DNA of 64,000 nucleotides. It comes from CAZGAH01 sp964523295 (GTDB taxonomy: Bacteria; Desulfobacterota; Desulfovibrionia; Desulfovibrionales; Desulfovibrionaceae). The notes under the pieces are model-generated. The model was not told the origin of the DNA and did no database searches. It was given only the letters and a program-made list of their open reading frames with translations. This document shows, in pieces, positions 1 to 8,654 of the stretch; within the stretch, counting starts at the first letter, position 1, and each line of letters opens with the position of its first letter. The position numbers and the translations under genes were made by a program. The stretch spans positions 1-64,000 of the forward strand of contig CAZGAH010000005.1 of the NCBI GenBank assembly GCA_964523295.1, read 5' to 3'.

Positions 1-321
1 CGCTGCGACGTAAGCTGCTCGATGCCCGGACCCTGGAGACTGGGGCGTGCATCGTTGGGGGTATGAAGCGGCATTGAATTTTTATTCTATGAAGCCTTGC
101 ACCCGATATTCTCCGCGTAGCGTGGTCTGGCGTCAGGCAGCACGCAGACGTCTATTCCATACGTTTGCCATAAGCAGACCAACTAATAACATCAACATTT
201 CGGGCAGATAGAACATTGTACCATCCTATTGTAATATGCCAACTTCCTGAAACTATCCGTGCTCAAACCTAGCGCCCAATCACCTATCATCCACGACTAA
301 AGCCCCTTCCCGGAGCATCCT
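1..321. other. Window edge and upstream region of terC
   Basis: No complete gene lies here. A plus-strand frame open from base 3 to a TGA at 75-77 could be the last 24 codons of a gene truncated by the window edge (it ends ...IVGGMKRH), but it is too short to identify. The rest is comparatively AT-rich. A weak promoter-like pair (TTGCCA at 165-170, TAACAT at 187-192, 16-base spacer) precedes terC. Only the open frame and the two boxes are seen; their function is a guess. Confidence 0.3.
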
Positions 322-1047
322 ATGACAGAACTGTTGACTATCGACAGCCTTATCGCCTTTCTCACGCTCGCTTCATTGGAAATCGTACTCGGGATTGACA
401 ATCTCGTATTTATTTCTATCCTGACTGGCAAACTGGAACCCGCCGTCCGGAACAAAGTTCGAAGAATTGGCCTTTCGGGCGCTTTAGTCATGCGTATCGG
501 ATTACTACTGGTCATCAGCTGGATAATGCGGTTGACAGCCCCGCTATTTAGTGTCTTGAGCCACACCATTTCCGGGCGTGATATCATCTTGCTGGCTGGA
601 GGTCTGTTTCTTATCGGAAAATCCACTTTCGAGATTCATGAAAATATCGAAGGCCCCCGGCATTCCGTAGACGCACAATCCGCCATCGTCGGGAGCTACT
701 GGTCGGCGGCTATCCAGATAATGCTGCTGGACATTGTCTTTTCGCTGGATTCGGTGATTACCGCCGTGGGCATGTCGGATAAAATTCCCGTCATGGTCGC
801 GGCAATCATCGTCGCCATTGTAGTGATGCTGCTGTTTTCAAGCTATGTAGGCGATTTCATACAACATCACCCCTCCATAAAAATACTGGCATTAGCCTTT
901 CTGCTGCTCATCGGAGTGATGCTGGTGGCGGAAGGGCTGGGCAAGCACATTGAACGCGGATATATTTACTTCGCTATGGGATTTTCGTTTACCGTGGAAC
1001 TCATCAATATGCATGTTCGCAAAATGGAGGCTACGACACGAAAATAG
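322..1047 (+). CDS. TerC family integral membrane protein
   Basis: A 241-residue polytopic membrane protein of the TerC family (the YgdQ/YjbE/TerC group), linked in other bacteria to metal ion homeostasis and export, including manganese. About seven hydrophobic segments are visible. The two family motifs with membrane-embedded acidic residues are present: EIVLGIDNLVF at residues 20-30 and DIVFSLDSV at about 137-145. The length is normal for the short, single-domain members. The start is preceded by CGGAG six bases upstream. It stands alone on the plus strand and converges on the broken regulator gene ending at 1084. The exact substrate cannot be read from sequence. Confidence 0.88.
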   Translation: MTELLTIDSLIAFLTLASLEIVLGIDNLVFISILTGKLEPAVRNKVRRIGLSGALVMRIGLLLVISWIMRLTAPLFSVLSHTISGRDIILLAGGLFLIGKSTFEIHENIEGPRHSVDAQSAIVGSYWSAAIQIMLLDIVFSLDSVITAVGMSDKIPVMVAAIIVAIVVMLLFSSYVGDFIQHHPSIKILALAFLLLIGVMLVAEGLGKHIERGYIYFAMGFSFTVELINMHVRKMEATTRK

Positions 1048-1083
1048 GTCGGAAGGAATTGTGCGGGTCGTTCCTGCCCGGCT

Positions 1084-1851
1084 TCAGTCTCCGAAGCCAT
1101 CCTTGAATTTTTTAAAAAGCACGAGTAAAAAAGGCTCAGGAACAGGGGTATTATCGATCGCGAGATTGACCAGCTGAACAACCTTGTTTCGGTTAGGGGT
1201 GATCGTCTGCATGACTTCGATAACATGTTCGTGCTGTCGCGACGTCGTGATATTTCGGGTTATGATCGTCAATATCCAGTGACTTGCCTCACGGCGCCAG
1301 GAAGTATTTACGGTTTTCTGACCGGTTGCATTGCGCCGTATGATGCGGATGAATTCCTTGAGATTGAAATGCCGCTTTCTGCCAGCCACGCCAAGATACT
1401 CGTTCTGGCCGGATCTGATGACCAAAGGCAGATGAAGAAACTGTTCTGACGGCGTTGACGTTGTTTCCTGCGTCGTGTGGAGACTGCTCAAGAACTGTTC
1501 GACCAATTCAGCCCGCTGCAGACGAATTGTATTCAGCTCGTCCTGAAGTCCTTTTATCCTGGACGTGTACAAGGCCTCTTGCTCCAGTCGCTCGCGTTTG
1601 AGCTGGCCGATCTCGTTTCTCAGGCTGTCGATCTCTGCCCGAAACAAGGCCTGATTCTCCAAAAGCCCGGTCAGATGCTCCAAAACGCCGGTCAAGCCCT
1701 CCGCTTCTTGCGATGCGTTGCTGTCGCCGAGGTCGAACAGACTTCCTGCTCGTCCCGACCGGCTTGCGCCGCCCCCCCTTCCCAGGAGCGCTCCGTATCG
1801 CTGCATCAAAGCCCTTTCCAGCTGCTCAGCTGACCAATGCCTGTCGAACAT
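1084..1851 (-). CDS. C-terminal part of a frameshifted MerR-like regulator (coiled-coil protein)
   Basis: A 255-residue frame whose first ATG encodes MFDRHWSAEQLERAL. The middle (residues about 55-120) is a strongly charged heptad-rich coiled coil, and the tail is basic and unassigned. The same frame stays open upstream to a TGA at 1984-1986 and reads RGINVFKEIRAM directly before the ATG. That looks like the last helix of a MerR-type winged helix-turn-helix domain, and the rest of such a domain lies upstream in another frame (see 1852-2095). The ATG has no convincing ribosome binding site. I therefore read this as the 3' portion of a broken or mis-sequenced gene rather than a complete protein. 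It sits downstream of rho, in the same orientation. Confidence 0.5.
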   Translation of the reverse strand: MFDRHWSAEQLERALMQRYGALLGRGGGASRSGRAGSLFDLGDSNASQEAEGLTGVLEHLTGLLENQALFRAEIDSLRNEIGQLKRERLEQEALYTSRIKGLQDELNTIRLQRAELVEQFLSSLHTTQETTSTPSEQFLHLPLVIRSGQNEYLGVAGRKRHFNLKEFIRIIRRNATGQKTVNTSWRREASHWILTIITRNITTSRQHEHVIEVMQTITPNRNKVVQLVNLAIDNTPVPEPFLLVLFKKFKDGFGD

Positions 1852-2095
1852 CGCTCGGATCTCCTTGAAGACGTTGATTCCCCGGGTGGAACGCCTGACG
1901 GCATCCTTTGCTCCCGTGCGCGGAGACGATGCACCGCAGTGCGTGTATGTCTGGGCCGCCGATGCGTGCGAAATGCCTGTACATCAGCTCTGTTTCCGGG
2001 CGTACACTCTGGCGAGAGATCAATCCCGGTTCGTATACGAATCGCAGTTCGTTGCTGCGCTTTACCCCCGTATCAAGATATTGTCTAGTATTTTT
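1852..2095 (-). pseudogene. Out-of-frame MerR-like DNA-binding domain fragment
   Basis: Upstream of the 1851 ATG, a different minus-strand frame (open from 2095 down to a stop at 1826) encodes YLDTGVKRSNELRFVYEPG followed by LISRQSVRPETELMY and later HALRCIV. The spacing of LRF-Y-E-GLI, RPET-YR and HALRCIV resembles the helix-turn-helix plus wing of MerR-family regulators, and the expected final helix occurs in the 1084 frame. A single-base indel between about 1983 and 1890 would join them. Another break may lie at a seven-A run at 2092-2098. Family assignment is by eye, so it could be a true pseudogene or a sequencing error. Confidence 0.45.
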
Positions 2096-2510
2096 TTAGA
2101 ATGCTGGCGACGAGCTGTTTTCTCGCTCTGTTCCAGACAGAAAGCAGGAGAGTCATCTTCGTGATGCCCAAAAGCAGGTGGATGGAGAAAGGAGACCGGA
2201 AAGAAAACGACGGCGTCATCTCGGACCTGTCCGCAGAGCTGTGTCGGCTGCCTGGGCAGGCTCTCCTACCGAGCGTGTTGCGAGTTCGGCATCGGAATTA
2301 TAACAGCACGCGTGCGCTGCTCATTGACTTCAGGACGCCAGTTGGACGAATAACGAAAAACATGTCACACGCGTCTGAAGAGGCATTGGCACAACAGAAA
2401 ATACAACAAGCTGAATTGGCCAAAGGCGTTGATACCCTCCTTTTGAGGCAATCCCCTCCGTACGACCAACTACCGGCCGGCAGCAAGCGGGCCTGCCCGT
2501 TTTGTGTGAC
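2096..2510. other. Region between rho and the broken regulator
   Basis: No convincing gene was found on either strand. Open frames here have no family resemblance and lack ribosome binding sites. A minus-strand frame ending in KQLVASILKKY just before the seven-A run at 2092-2098 might be extra 5' coding sequence of the regulator, joined by another one-base slip. No clear terminator follows rho. Confidence 0.3.
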
Positions 2511-3758
2511 CTATTTATTCATGGAATTCAAAAATTCTTCATTATTTTTTGTTCCTTTCATCTTATCCAACAGAAATTCCATGCTGTCGATCGAGTTCAT
2601 TGGGGCAAGAATTTTTCTCAATATCCAGACGCGGTTGAGCACGTCGTCGGGCAGGAGCAACTCTTCCTTGCGCGTTCCCGAACGGTTGATGTCGATGGCC
2701 GGGAAAATGCGCTTTTCGGCCAGGTGCCGGTCCAGGTAGATTTCCATGTTCCCGGTGCCCTTGAATTCTTCAAAAATGACCTCATCCATGCGCGAGCCCG
2801 TATCGATGAGCGCCGTGGCGATGATGGTCAGGCTGCCGCCTTCTTCAATGTTCCTCGCCGTACCGAAAAAACGTTTGGGACGCTGCAAGGCATTGGCGTC
2901 CAGACCGCCCGAGAGCACGCGCCCGGACGACGGCGTAACCGCGTTGTAGGCTCGCCCGAGGCGGGTAATGCTGTCGAGGAGAATGACGACGTCGCGTTTG
3001 CGCTCCACCAGCCGTTTGGCCTTCTCAAGGACCATCTCGACGACCTGAACATGGCGTTGCGGGGGCTCGTCAAAGGTAGAACTGACGACCTCGGCCTTGA
3101 CTGTCCGCTCCATGTCCGTCACTTCCTCCGGCCGCTCGTCAATGAGTAATACAATCAAATACACATCGGGATGATTGCCGGCGATGGAGTTGGCCATTGT
3201 CTGCAGCAGCATGGTTTTTCCGGTGCGCGGCGGCGCAACGATAATGCCTCGCTGGCCACGACCGATCGGCGCGAGCAAATCGATAACCCTGGAAGAGTAA
3301 TTGTCCGATCGGGTTTCCATCTGGAAACGTTGATCAGGATAAATAGGCGTAAGGTTGTCGAACAAAACCAATAACTTGGAACTCTCCGGAGAGGCAAATC
3401 CGATCTCCGTGACCCGGAGCAGTGCGAAATATCGCTCACCTTCCTTCGGTGGGCGAATCTGGCCGGAAACAACGTCGCCTTTCCGCAATCCGAAGCGGCG
3501 AATTTGCGACGGAGAGACGTAAATATCGTCCGGCCCTGGCATGTAACTGTACATGGGCGAACGGAGAAAACCAAAGCCGTCGGGCAGGATTTCCAGAACT
3601 CCTTCACCAAAAATGGAGCCATTCTGGGATGCGCACCCCTGGAGCAGGGCAAAAATCAATTCCTGCTTCCGCAAGCCGCTGGCGTTTTCAATGTTATACT
3701 CTTTGGCAAGAGCCATCAACTCCGCCATACTTTTCATCTTCAATTCAGAAAGATTCAT
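2511..3758 (-). CDS. rho: Transcription termination factor Rho
   Basis: The hexameric ATP-dependent RNA helicase that ends transcription at Rho-dependent sites in the cytoplasm. Its 415 residues match the normal bacterial length. An N-terminal Rho-N helical domain (residues 1-45) comes first. A cold-shock-like RNA-binding domain follows (about 50-120), with DGFGFLRSP and DDIYVSPSQIRRFGLRKGD. The RecA-type ATPase core carries the Walker A motif APPRTGKT at 175-182 and the Walker B region VYLIVLLIDERPEEV. The ATG has GGAG six bases upstream. It is the last intact member of the minus-strand prs/rplY/pth/carD block, 387 bases after carD, so it probably has its own promoter. Confidence 0.98.
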   Translation of the reverse strand: MNLSELKMKSMAELMALAKEYNIENASGLRKQELIFALLQGCASQNGSIFGEGVLEILPDGFGFLRSPMYSYMPGPDDIYVSPSQIRRFGLRKGDVVSGQIRPPKEGERYFALLRVTEIGFASPESSKLLVLFDNLTPIYPDQRFQMETRSDNYSSRVIDLLAPIGRGQRGIIVAPPRTGKTMLLQTMANSIAGNHPDVYLIVLLIDERPEEVTDMERTVKAEVVSSTFDEPPQRHVQVVEMVLEKAKRLVERKRDVVILLDSITRLGRAYNAVTPSSGRVLSGGLDANALQRPKRFFGTARNIEEGGSLTIIATALIDTGSRMDEVIFEEFKGTGNMEIYLDRHLAEKRIFPAIDINRSGTRKEELLLPDDVLNRVWILRKILAPMNSIDSMEFLLDKMKGTKNNEEFLNSMNK

Positions 3759-4147
3759 TCATCACTCCGTTGTCGTAATCGCGACGTATTGTCGGCAGAA
3801 AAAAAGTCGGAAATAAAACACTCCACTGAACGTGGCCTCGGCAACCATCTGAAAATTTACATCCCAGAAAACTTTGCATTGCAAGACTACCAGGACTCAG
3901 CAACTCAAGACGGATCACTGAAAACGAGCAGAATACATTATGGCAGTCATTTCCTACTATTGCACATAAGCAAGAGTAAGAAAAAGTGAATCGAGGTATA
4001 TATTCTGAAGCTGCCGGATCAAATCATACTAGATGTTCAGCGGGATCAATAGTGTCAATGTGGTATCATCAAGAAACGCGGCACAGAGAAGCAGCGTAAT
4101 TCGCGCGGTGATTATCGTACTCTTTGCCTGTTGGCAAGAAAAATCTG
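3759..4147. other. carD-rho intergenic region
   Basis: AT-rich spacer of 389 bases without a credible gene. A perfect 9-bp palindrome (arms 4136-4144 and 4150-4158, sequences AAGAAAAAT and ATTTTTCTT) overlaps the carD stop codon. A small GC-containing hairpin (TTGCC/GGCAA, about 4124-4137) follows in the minus-strand direction, so carD transcripts may end or pause here. A TTGACA box occurs on the minus strand near 4055, but I cannot find a matching -10 box at good spacing. The region presumably carries the rho promoter and leader. Confidence 0.35.
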
Positions 4148-4660
4148 CTATTTTTCTTCCTGCCGGACAAGAGCATCCGCGAATAAGGTTTCAATCTCCT
4201 GTTTGACATCCACGGGGGTCCTGCCCAGCGCGTGCGCAAGCTCCATTGTCAGCAGGTTCATGGCCTGTTCCAGCAGACGTCGTTCGCCAAAAGAGAGTTC
4301 TTTGTCCTTGCCGATAAGCAGCAATTCCTTGAGCACGTAGGCAACGTCCTTGAGATCGCCGCTTTTGAGCTTCTCCGAATACTCCCTGTACCTCCGATTC
4401 CAATTCTGGCCGCAATAGCCGGTGAAATCAGAGCGATCCTTGAGAGAGTCAAAAATCGTCTTTCCGTGATCAGCGTCACTGATGGGCCGCAGGCCGACAT
4501 TTTTCGCATTTTTAACCGGCACGAGCAGGGTAACGTTGTTCGATAGAATACGAACAATGTAAAAATCAGCGTTAGCCCCGCCAATCTCTTGATTTTCAAT
4601 GCGTTCAACCCGGCCCACGCCCTGCGCGGGGTAGACGACCAACTGGTCGATGGCGAACAC
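4148..4660 (-). CDS. carD: CarD family transcriptional regulator
   Basis: Predicted CarD/CdnL-type protein that binds RNA polymerase beta and stabilises promoter complexes. The 170-residue product begins VFAIDQLVVYPAQGVGRVER, the hallmark Tudor-like RNAP-interacting domain, and ends in a helical domain (about residues 75-165). The open frame extends upstream to 4756, but the GTG at 4658-4660 has AAGGAG six bases before it and matches the start of the conserved domain, so I chose it. It lies between pth and rho on the same strand. The short protein resembles the stand-alone CarD proteins of Desulfovibrio and mycobacteria, not the longer Myxococcus CarD with its HMGA-like tail. Confidence 0.92.
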   Translation of the reverse strand: MFAIDQLVVYPAQGVGRVERIENQEIGGANADFYIVRILSNNVTLLVPVKNAKNVGLRPISDADHGKTIFDSLKDRSDFTGYCGQNWNRRYREYSEKLKSGDLKDVAYVLKELLLIGKDKELSFGERRLLEQAMNLLTMELAHALGRTPVDVKQEIETLFADALVRQEEK

Positions 4661-4780
4661 GTGGAACTCCTTGGAAACAACTGCATGACGTGGATTACAA
4701 ACGTACGAACATCCTAGCTGATGTCGAGAAAATAGTCCATGCCTTCCGCCCGGCATTCACAATATTTTCACCCGATCACT

Positions 4781-5413
4781 TCATTGCTCAAGGCCGGAGG
4801 CAACTGAAAGCTGAAACGAATTGACAAATTCAGTAGCCGGGGAGGCCCCTTGATCGACAAAGCGTTCGATTCCATCCAGAGCGACATCGACGACGCGTGC
4901 GACCAGTTCCTGCTCGTGCTCCGGAAAGCGACCGAGCACATAATCCGTTACCGCCATTGCTGCCTGGGTCGGCTTGCCTATACCCAGGCGCAGACGATAA
5001 AAATCGAGTGCCCCAAGACTGTCGGCAATGGATCGCAAGCCGTTATGGCCGGCCGTACCCCCGCCGAATTTCAATTTGATCCGCCCAAGCGGCAGATCGA
5101 GCTCATCGTGAAGCACGAGCAGGCGATCGGGCGGGATGCGAAAATAGGAACACACGCGGCTGACCGCAAGACCACTGCGATTCATGAAAGTCGCAGGCTT
5201 GACGACAAGCCAGACCTTCTGCCCCGCAGCGAACCGAACCCGGTAGAGCTCGTACAGGTCCTGAACTGTTTTCACTGCTTCGCTGCTTATTCCTGACCTC
5301 TGAACGGCCGGCGAGAGCAGTCCGTCTGCGACGAGAAAACCGAAATTGTGGCGCGTACGCTCATAACGACGACCAGGATTTCCCAGCCCGACAATCACGC
5401 CTTCATAATTCAT
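4781..5413 (-). CDS. pth: Peptidyl-tRNA hydrolase
   Basis: Cytoplasmic esterase that frees tRNA from prematurely released peptidyl-tRNA. The 210 residues begin with the family signature VGLGNPGRRYERTRHNFGF, where His22 is the expected catalytic residue. FMNRSG and HDELDLPLGRIKLKFGGG supply the substrate-binding Asn and Asp motifs, and GHNGLRSI follows. The length is slightly above the usual 190-200 because of a short insertion after residue 35. It lies downstream of rplY across a predicted terminator/attenuator (5460-5541) and upstream of carD. Confidence 0.96.
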   Translation of the reverse strand: MNYEGVIVGLGNPGRRYERTRHNFGFLVADGLLSPAVQRSGISSEAVKTVQDLYELYRVRFAAGQKVWLVVKPATFMNRSGLAVSRVCSYFRIPPDRLLVLHDELDLPLGRIKLKFGGGTAGHNGLRSIADSLGALDFYRLRLGIGKPTQAAMAVTDYVLGRFPEHEQELVARVVDVALDGIERFVDQGASPATEFVNSFQLSVASGLEQ

Positions 5414-5443
5414 AACCGTACGCCTCGGCCCATAACAGATGCA

Positions 5444-5537
5444 CAGGATATCAGCTCAGAAAAATAGCCGCCCCCCGCTCACCCAATACGCGGGAGGCCA
5501 GAACAAGCGTGGGGGACCGTCAGGGGCTGATATCCTG
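5444..5537 (-). repeat. 12-bp perfect inverted repeat enclosing a terminator
   Basis: CAGGATATCAGC at 5444-5455 and GCTGATATCCTG at 5526-5537 are perfect reverse complements 70 bases apart. The right arm overlaps a second local hairpin (CCGTCAGG/CCTGACGG, 5517-5524 and 5534-5541), so the two pairings exclude each other. The predicted terminator at 5460-5498 lies between the arms. This layout resembles an attenuator or alternative leader RNA fold upstream of pth. The pairing is seen in the sequence; regulation is inferred. Confidence 0.45.
5460..5498 (-). terminator. Rho-independent terminator between rplY and pth
   Basis: On the minus strand, GCCTCCCGC and GCGGGGGGC pair as a 9-bp stem with one G-U around an 11-base loop (arms 5490-5498 and 5470-5478). 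A T-rich stretch (CTATTTTTC) follows closely. It lies 130 bases after rplY, as expected for the end of the prs-rplY transcript. Confidence 0.6.
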
Positions 5538-5629
5538 ACGGTGCGCCCCACATATCTTTTGAATGTAAAAAAAGACCTGGACAAAGAGAGACGTGAAACT
5601 GACCCCGAATGGAGTGCGAATCACCCGAG

Positions 5630-6226
5630 TTATTTCTTCTCAGCCCCAGGCTCAGTCTCAGCCTCAGGCGCATGAACGCCCAACACCGCGAAATTTTCGT
5701 CATACATGGCGCTCACGCCTTCAGGCAGGAGCAGATCCTTGATGTGAACGCTCTGGTTCATCGTCAACGGCGTAATGTCGATTTCAATTTTGTCCGGGAT
5801 GCTCATCGGCAGGCAGACAATTTCTATCTTGTCCCGGTATACCTCCAGAACGGCCCCCATCTTGACGGCTTTGTTCTCGCCAACGACATTGATCGGCACG
5901 ACCAGCTTGATGGGCTTTTCCAGATCGACGCCATACAGATCGACATGCAACACCAAACGCTTGTACGGATGGGGCACGATCTTCCAGAACAAGGCAGGCT
6001 TGGTCACGCTATTGCCGTTGTCCTCGATGACGAGCTGAAATACGTGGTTAGTGCCAAGCTTTTTATACGCCTTTTCTAACGGCAAGGCATTGATCTGCAC
6101 CGGAATGTTTTCACCCTGGGCGTTGTAATAGATGCCAGGGATAATCCCTTGCGCCCGCAGCCGGCGGTTAGGCCCCTTGCCCAGTCCGGTTCGTTTCTGC
6201 ACGGTCAGGGTCACTTGCTCAGCCAT
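5630..6226 (-). CDS. rplY: 50S ribosomal protein L25, general stress protein Ctc form
   Basis: 5S rRNA-binding ribosomal protein of the long L25/Ctc type. The 198 residues comprise the L25 domain (about 1-90, including RLRAQGIIPGIYY) and the C-terminal TL5/Ctc beta domain (about 95-185). A short acidic Ala/Glu tail ends in a double lysine. AAGGAG lies seven bases before the ATG. It follows prs by 63 bases in the same orientation, an arrangement shared by many bacteria (prs-ctc-pth). Confidence 0.95.
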   Translation of the reverse strand: MAEQVTLTVQKRTGLGKGPNRRLRAQGIIPGIYYNAQGENIPVQINALPLEKAYKKLGTNHVFQLVIEDNGNSVTKPALFWKIVPHPYKRLVLHVDLYGVDLEKPIKLVVPINVVGENKAVKMGAVLEVYRDKIEIVCLPMSIPDKIEIDITPLTMNQSVHIKDLLLPEGVSAMYDENFAVLGVHAPEAETEPGAEKK

Positions 6227-6289
6227 CGGTAATCTCCTTTTACTGCCTGCCGGCTAGAATAAAAACCGGCTGGATCTGATATCTATTCA

Positions 6290-7228
6290 TTAGACGAACA
6301 GCACGCTCACCGAGGAATCCGTATGGACGTTATGAATGGCCTTGGCCAACAGGCCCGCCACGGACAGCACCGTCAGCTTCGGGCAGTCCTTGACCTTGTC
6401 CCCGAGCGGGATTGTGTTGGTAACCACGACCCGACTGAAAGCAGAAGAGCAGAGCCGTTCAATGGCCGGACCCGAGAGCACGGGATGCGTTGCGCAGGCC
6501 ATGACCTCCTTGGCGCCATGCTCATAAAGGGCGTCGGCTGCCGTAACGATGGTGCCGGCTGTATCGATCATGTCATCCACGACAACGGCAATTTTTCCCC
6601 TGACATCGCCGATAAGATGCATAGCCTTGGCCTTGTTGGGCTCGTCGCGCCGTTTGTCAATGACCGCCAGCTTCACGTTCAGCCGTTTGGCATAGGCACG
6701 GGCGCGCTCGGTTCCGCCTGCGTCCGGCGAAACAATGACAAGATCGCCCTCCAGCTCGCGCAGGTAATCCAGAAACACGGGCAGGGCGAACAGATTGTCA
6801 ACAGGCAGGTCAAAAAAGCCCTGAATCTGGCCGGCATGCAAGTCCACGGTAATCATTCGGCTCATCCCGGCCACTGTAAGAAAATCCGCAACCAGCTTGG
6901 CGGAAATTGGCGCTCTGGGCACTACCTTACGGTCCTGACGCGCATATCCGTAATACGGAACGACGGCAGTCACACGCCCGGCACTGGCACGCTTGAGCGC
7001 GTCCAGAATAAGACAGAGCTGCATGAGATTGTCATTGACCGGTTGACAGGTGGACTGGACCACAAAGACATCGTCACCACGAACGTTGGCGCCTATCTCT
7101 ATCCGCAATTCTCCGTCACTGAAATTCGACGTCACCGCCGGAGTCAGGCGACAACCAAGATGGTTGCAGATTGCGTTGGCCAGATCGGGATCAGACGTGC
7201 CAGTGACAATTTTCAGGTCTCGATGCAT
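6290..7228 (-). CDS. prs: Ribose-phosphate pyrophosphokinase (PRPP synthetase)
   Basis: Makes phosphoribosyl pyrophosphate from ribose 5-phosphate and ATP for nucleotide, His and Trp synthesis. The product has 312 residues, a normal class I length. Visible motifs include the ATP-binding YYGYARQDRK loop, the divalent-metal signature DLHAGQIQGFFD, and the PRPP-binding loop VVVDDMIDTAGTI. The frame is open up to 7390 through the tRNA gene. The ATG at 7228 has AGAAGGG four bases upstream and starts MHRDLKIVTGTSDPDL, which aligns with the family N-terminus. It is probably co-transcribed with ispE and tRNA-Gln. Confidence 0.96.
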   Translation of the reverse strand: MHRDLKIVTGTSDPDLANAICNHLGCRLTPAVTSNFSDGELRIEIGANVRGDDVFVVQSTCQPVNDNLMQLCLILDALKRASAGRVTAVVPYYGYARQDRKVVPRAPISAKLVADFLTVAGMSRMITVDLHAGQIQGFFDLPVDNLFALPVFLDYLRELEGDLVIVSPDAGGTERARAYAKRLNVKLAVIDKRRDEPNKAKAMHLIGDVRGKIAVVVDDMIDTAGTIVTAADALYEHGAKEVMACATHPVLSGPAIERLCSSAFSRVVVTNTIPLGDKVKDCPKLTVLSVAGLLAKAIHNVHTDSSVSVLFV

Positions 7229-7298
7229 GTGTCCCTTCTGCCGCTCATACGCGTTCATGAAAACCGCCAGGTCCGAAGCGGTCACAATTTCCTGGCAC

Positions 7299-7374
7299 TG
7301 GCTGGGGCGGAAGGATTCGAACCCTCGAATGACGGGACCAAAACCCGTTGCCTTACCAGCTTGGCGACACCCCA
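7299..7374 (-). tRNA. tRNA-Gln (anticodon UUG)
   Basis: A 76-base cloverleaf on the minus strand. The acceptor stem TGGGGTG pairs with CGCCCCA (one G-U), the discriminator is G, and CCA is encoded at 7299-7301. The anticodon arm ACGGG-TTTTGGT-CCCGT gives anticodon TTG, and the T arm has the TTCGAAT loop. It sits 8 bases after the ispE stop and 70 before prs, so it is probably processed from a common transcript. Confidence 0.96.
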
Positions 7375-7382
7375 GTACCGAC

Positions 7383-8261
7383 TCAAACAAAAAGACAGCT
7401 TACCCAGGCCTGATCACCGCCCCGCTCAAACTGCCGGACGGCATCATGGGCATGCTCTCGCCGACGAAACAAGCCGAACAGACTCGACCCGCTGCCGCTC
7501 AATAATGCTGCCGCAGCGCCCTTTGCCAACAGGGCCTCTTTCACGCGACGCAAGCGGGGAAATGCCGGGAAAACAACCTGTTCGAAGCTGTTAAACATTG
7601 CCGGCGTTTGAAACCATGAAGCTATAGACGCGTTCGCTCCCCTTGTCAAGCAAAAAGGAGTTGCGGCCTTCACTGCCCGGGCAGCATACGCTCCGTAGGC
7701 CCAGGCCGTGCTTACCGGGAGCGACGGGCTGACCAGAACCAGGTACAGGCCACGCAGCAACGCGCGCACCTCACTGACCGGAGTCAACACCTCGCCAATC
7801 CCTGCGGCCCAGCATGGCTCGGATTGCAGAAAAAATGGAACATCGGCTCCCAGTCCAACGGCCAGGGAATTCAGTTCGTCCGCGGGCAAAGCCCTCGTTC
7901 CGGCCAGTGCATTGAGACAACGCAGCAGCGCTCCGGCATCGGCGCTGCCCCCTCCCAGACCGGCGCCAACCGGAACGCACTTCTCCAGACGGACCTCGAG
8001 ATCGAAAGCAAGACCTGTCCTGGCCGTAAAAGAGCGGTACGCCCGGACGACAAGATTCGTCTCCTGATCAAGCGAGGGGGCGTTGCAGCGAAACATAAAG
8101 CCAGAACCCGACTCGCGTTCGCGGATGTGCAACGTGTCGCCAGGCGACGGCAACGGCAAAAACAAGGTCGATAACTCGTGATACCCGTCTGAACGGCGAC
8201 CGACGATATCCAGATACAGGTTGACCTTGCAACCCGTCCGTTCGATCCGATTCACGACCAT
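7383..8261 (-). CDS. ispE: 4-(cytidine 5'-diphospho)-2-C-methyl-D-erythritol kinase
   Basis: GHMP-family kinase that phosphorylates CDP-methylerythritol in the MEP pathway of isoprenoid synthesis. The 292 residues start with KVNLYLDIVGRRSDGYHEL, where Lys and Asp are expected active-site residues. The ATP-binding GHMP motif VPVGAGLGGGSADAGALL lies at about 95-112. The C-terminal GHMP motif reads ALLSGSGSSLFGLF. The stop is 8 bases before tRNA-Gln. The pathway would supply the menaquinone side chain used by the Qrc complex encoded nearby. Confidence 0.95.
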   Translation of the reverse strand: MVVNRIERTGCKVNLYLDIVGRRSDGYHELSTLFLPLPSPGDTLHIRERESGSGFMFRCNAPSLDQETNLVVRAYRSFTARTGLAFDLEVRLEKCVPVGAGLGGGSADAGALLRCLNALAGTRALPADELNSLAVGLGADVPFFLQSEPCWAAGIGEVLTPVSEVRALLRGLYLVLVSPSLPVSTAWAYGAYAARAVKAATPFCLTRGANASIASWFQTPAMFNSFEQVVFPAFPRLRRVKEALLAKGAAAALLSGSGSSLFGLFRRREHAHDAVRQFERGGDQAWVSCLFV

Positions 8262-8296
8262 CGTCTCTCATTCCGCGCAGTGGAAAACGGGCGACA

Positions 8297-8626
8297 TTAA
8301 CCGAACGAGCAGACGTATTCGGTAATACCGCTGTCCACCGCGATGTCGAAGGAGGAGTCGCCCGGAACCTGGAATTCGTCGCCAGCCGGGACCTCACGCC
8401 ATTCGGAATCGCCGCGCAGCAGGACACGACATGCCCCCGCAACGATAGCCATGCGCTCAGGAGCCTGCGTCGTGAAGGTATATGCTCCGGGAAAAATCAC
8501 TCCCAGCGTATGTTTACGCCCCGCGGCGTCGACGATGGAATGGCTGACGACCTTGCCGTCAAAATACAGATTGGCCTTGCAACAGGCCGTCACATTGGGG
8601 AATTCTGTGGGTACGGATCGAGACAT
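8297..8626 (-). CDS. ppnP: Pyrimidine/purine nucleoside phosphorylase PpnP
   Basis: Small cupin protein of the PpnP (YaiE, former DUF1255) family, which phosphorolyses several nucleosides to free base and ribose 1-phosphate. Its 109 residues are close to the usual 95-105. The signature YFDGKVVSHSI, TLGVIFPGAYTFTTQAPE and the terminal VDSGITEYVCSFG are all present. GGAGG lies six bases before the ATG. It is 35 bases upstream of ispE in the same orientation. Confidence 0.9.
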   Translation of the reverse strand: MSRSVPTEFPNVTACCKANLYFDGKVVSHSIVDAAGRKHTLGVIFPGAYTFTTQAPERMAIVAGACRVLLRGDSEWREVPAGDEFQVPGDSSFDIAVDSGITEYVCSFG

Positions 8627-8654
8627 TCGTTACCTCCGCGCCACGCAGGCGGGG

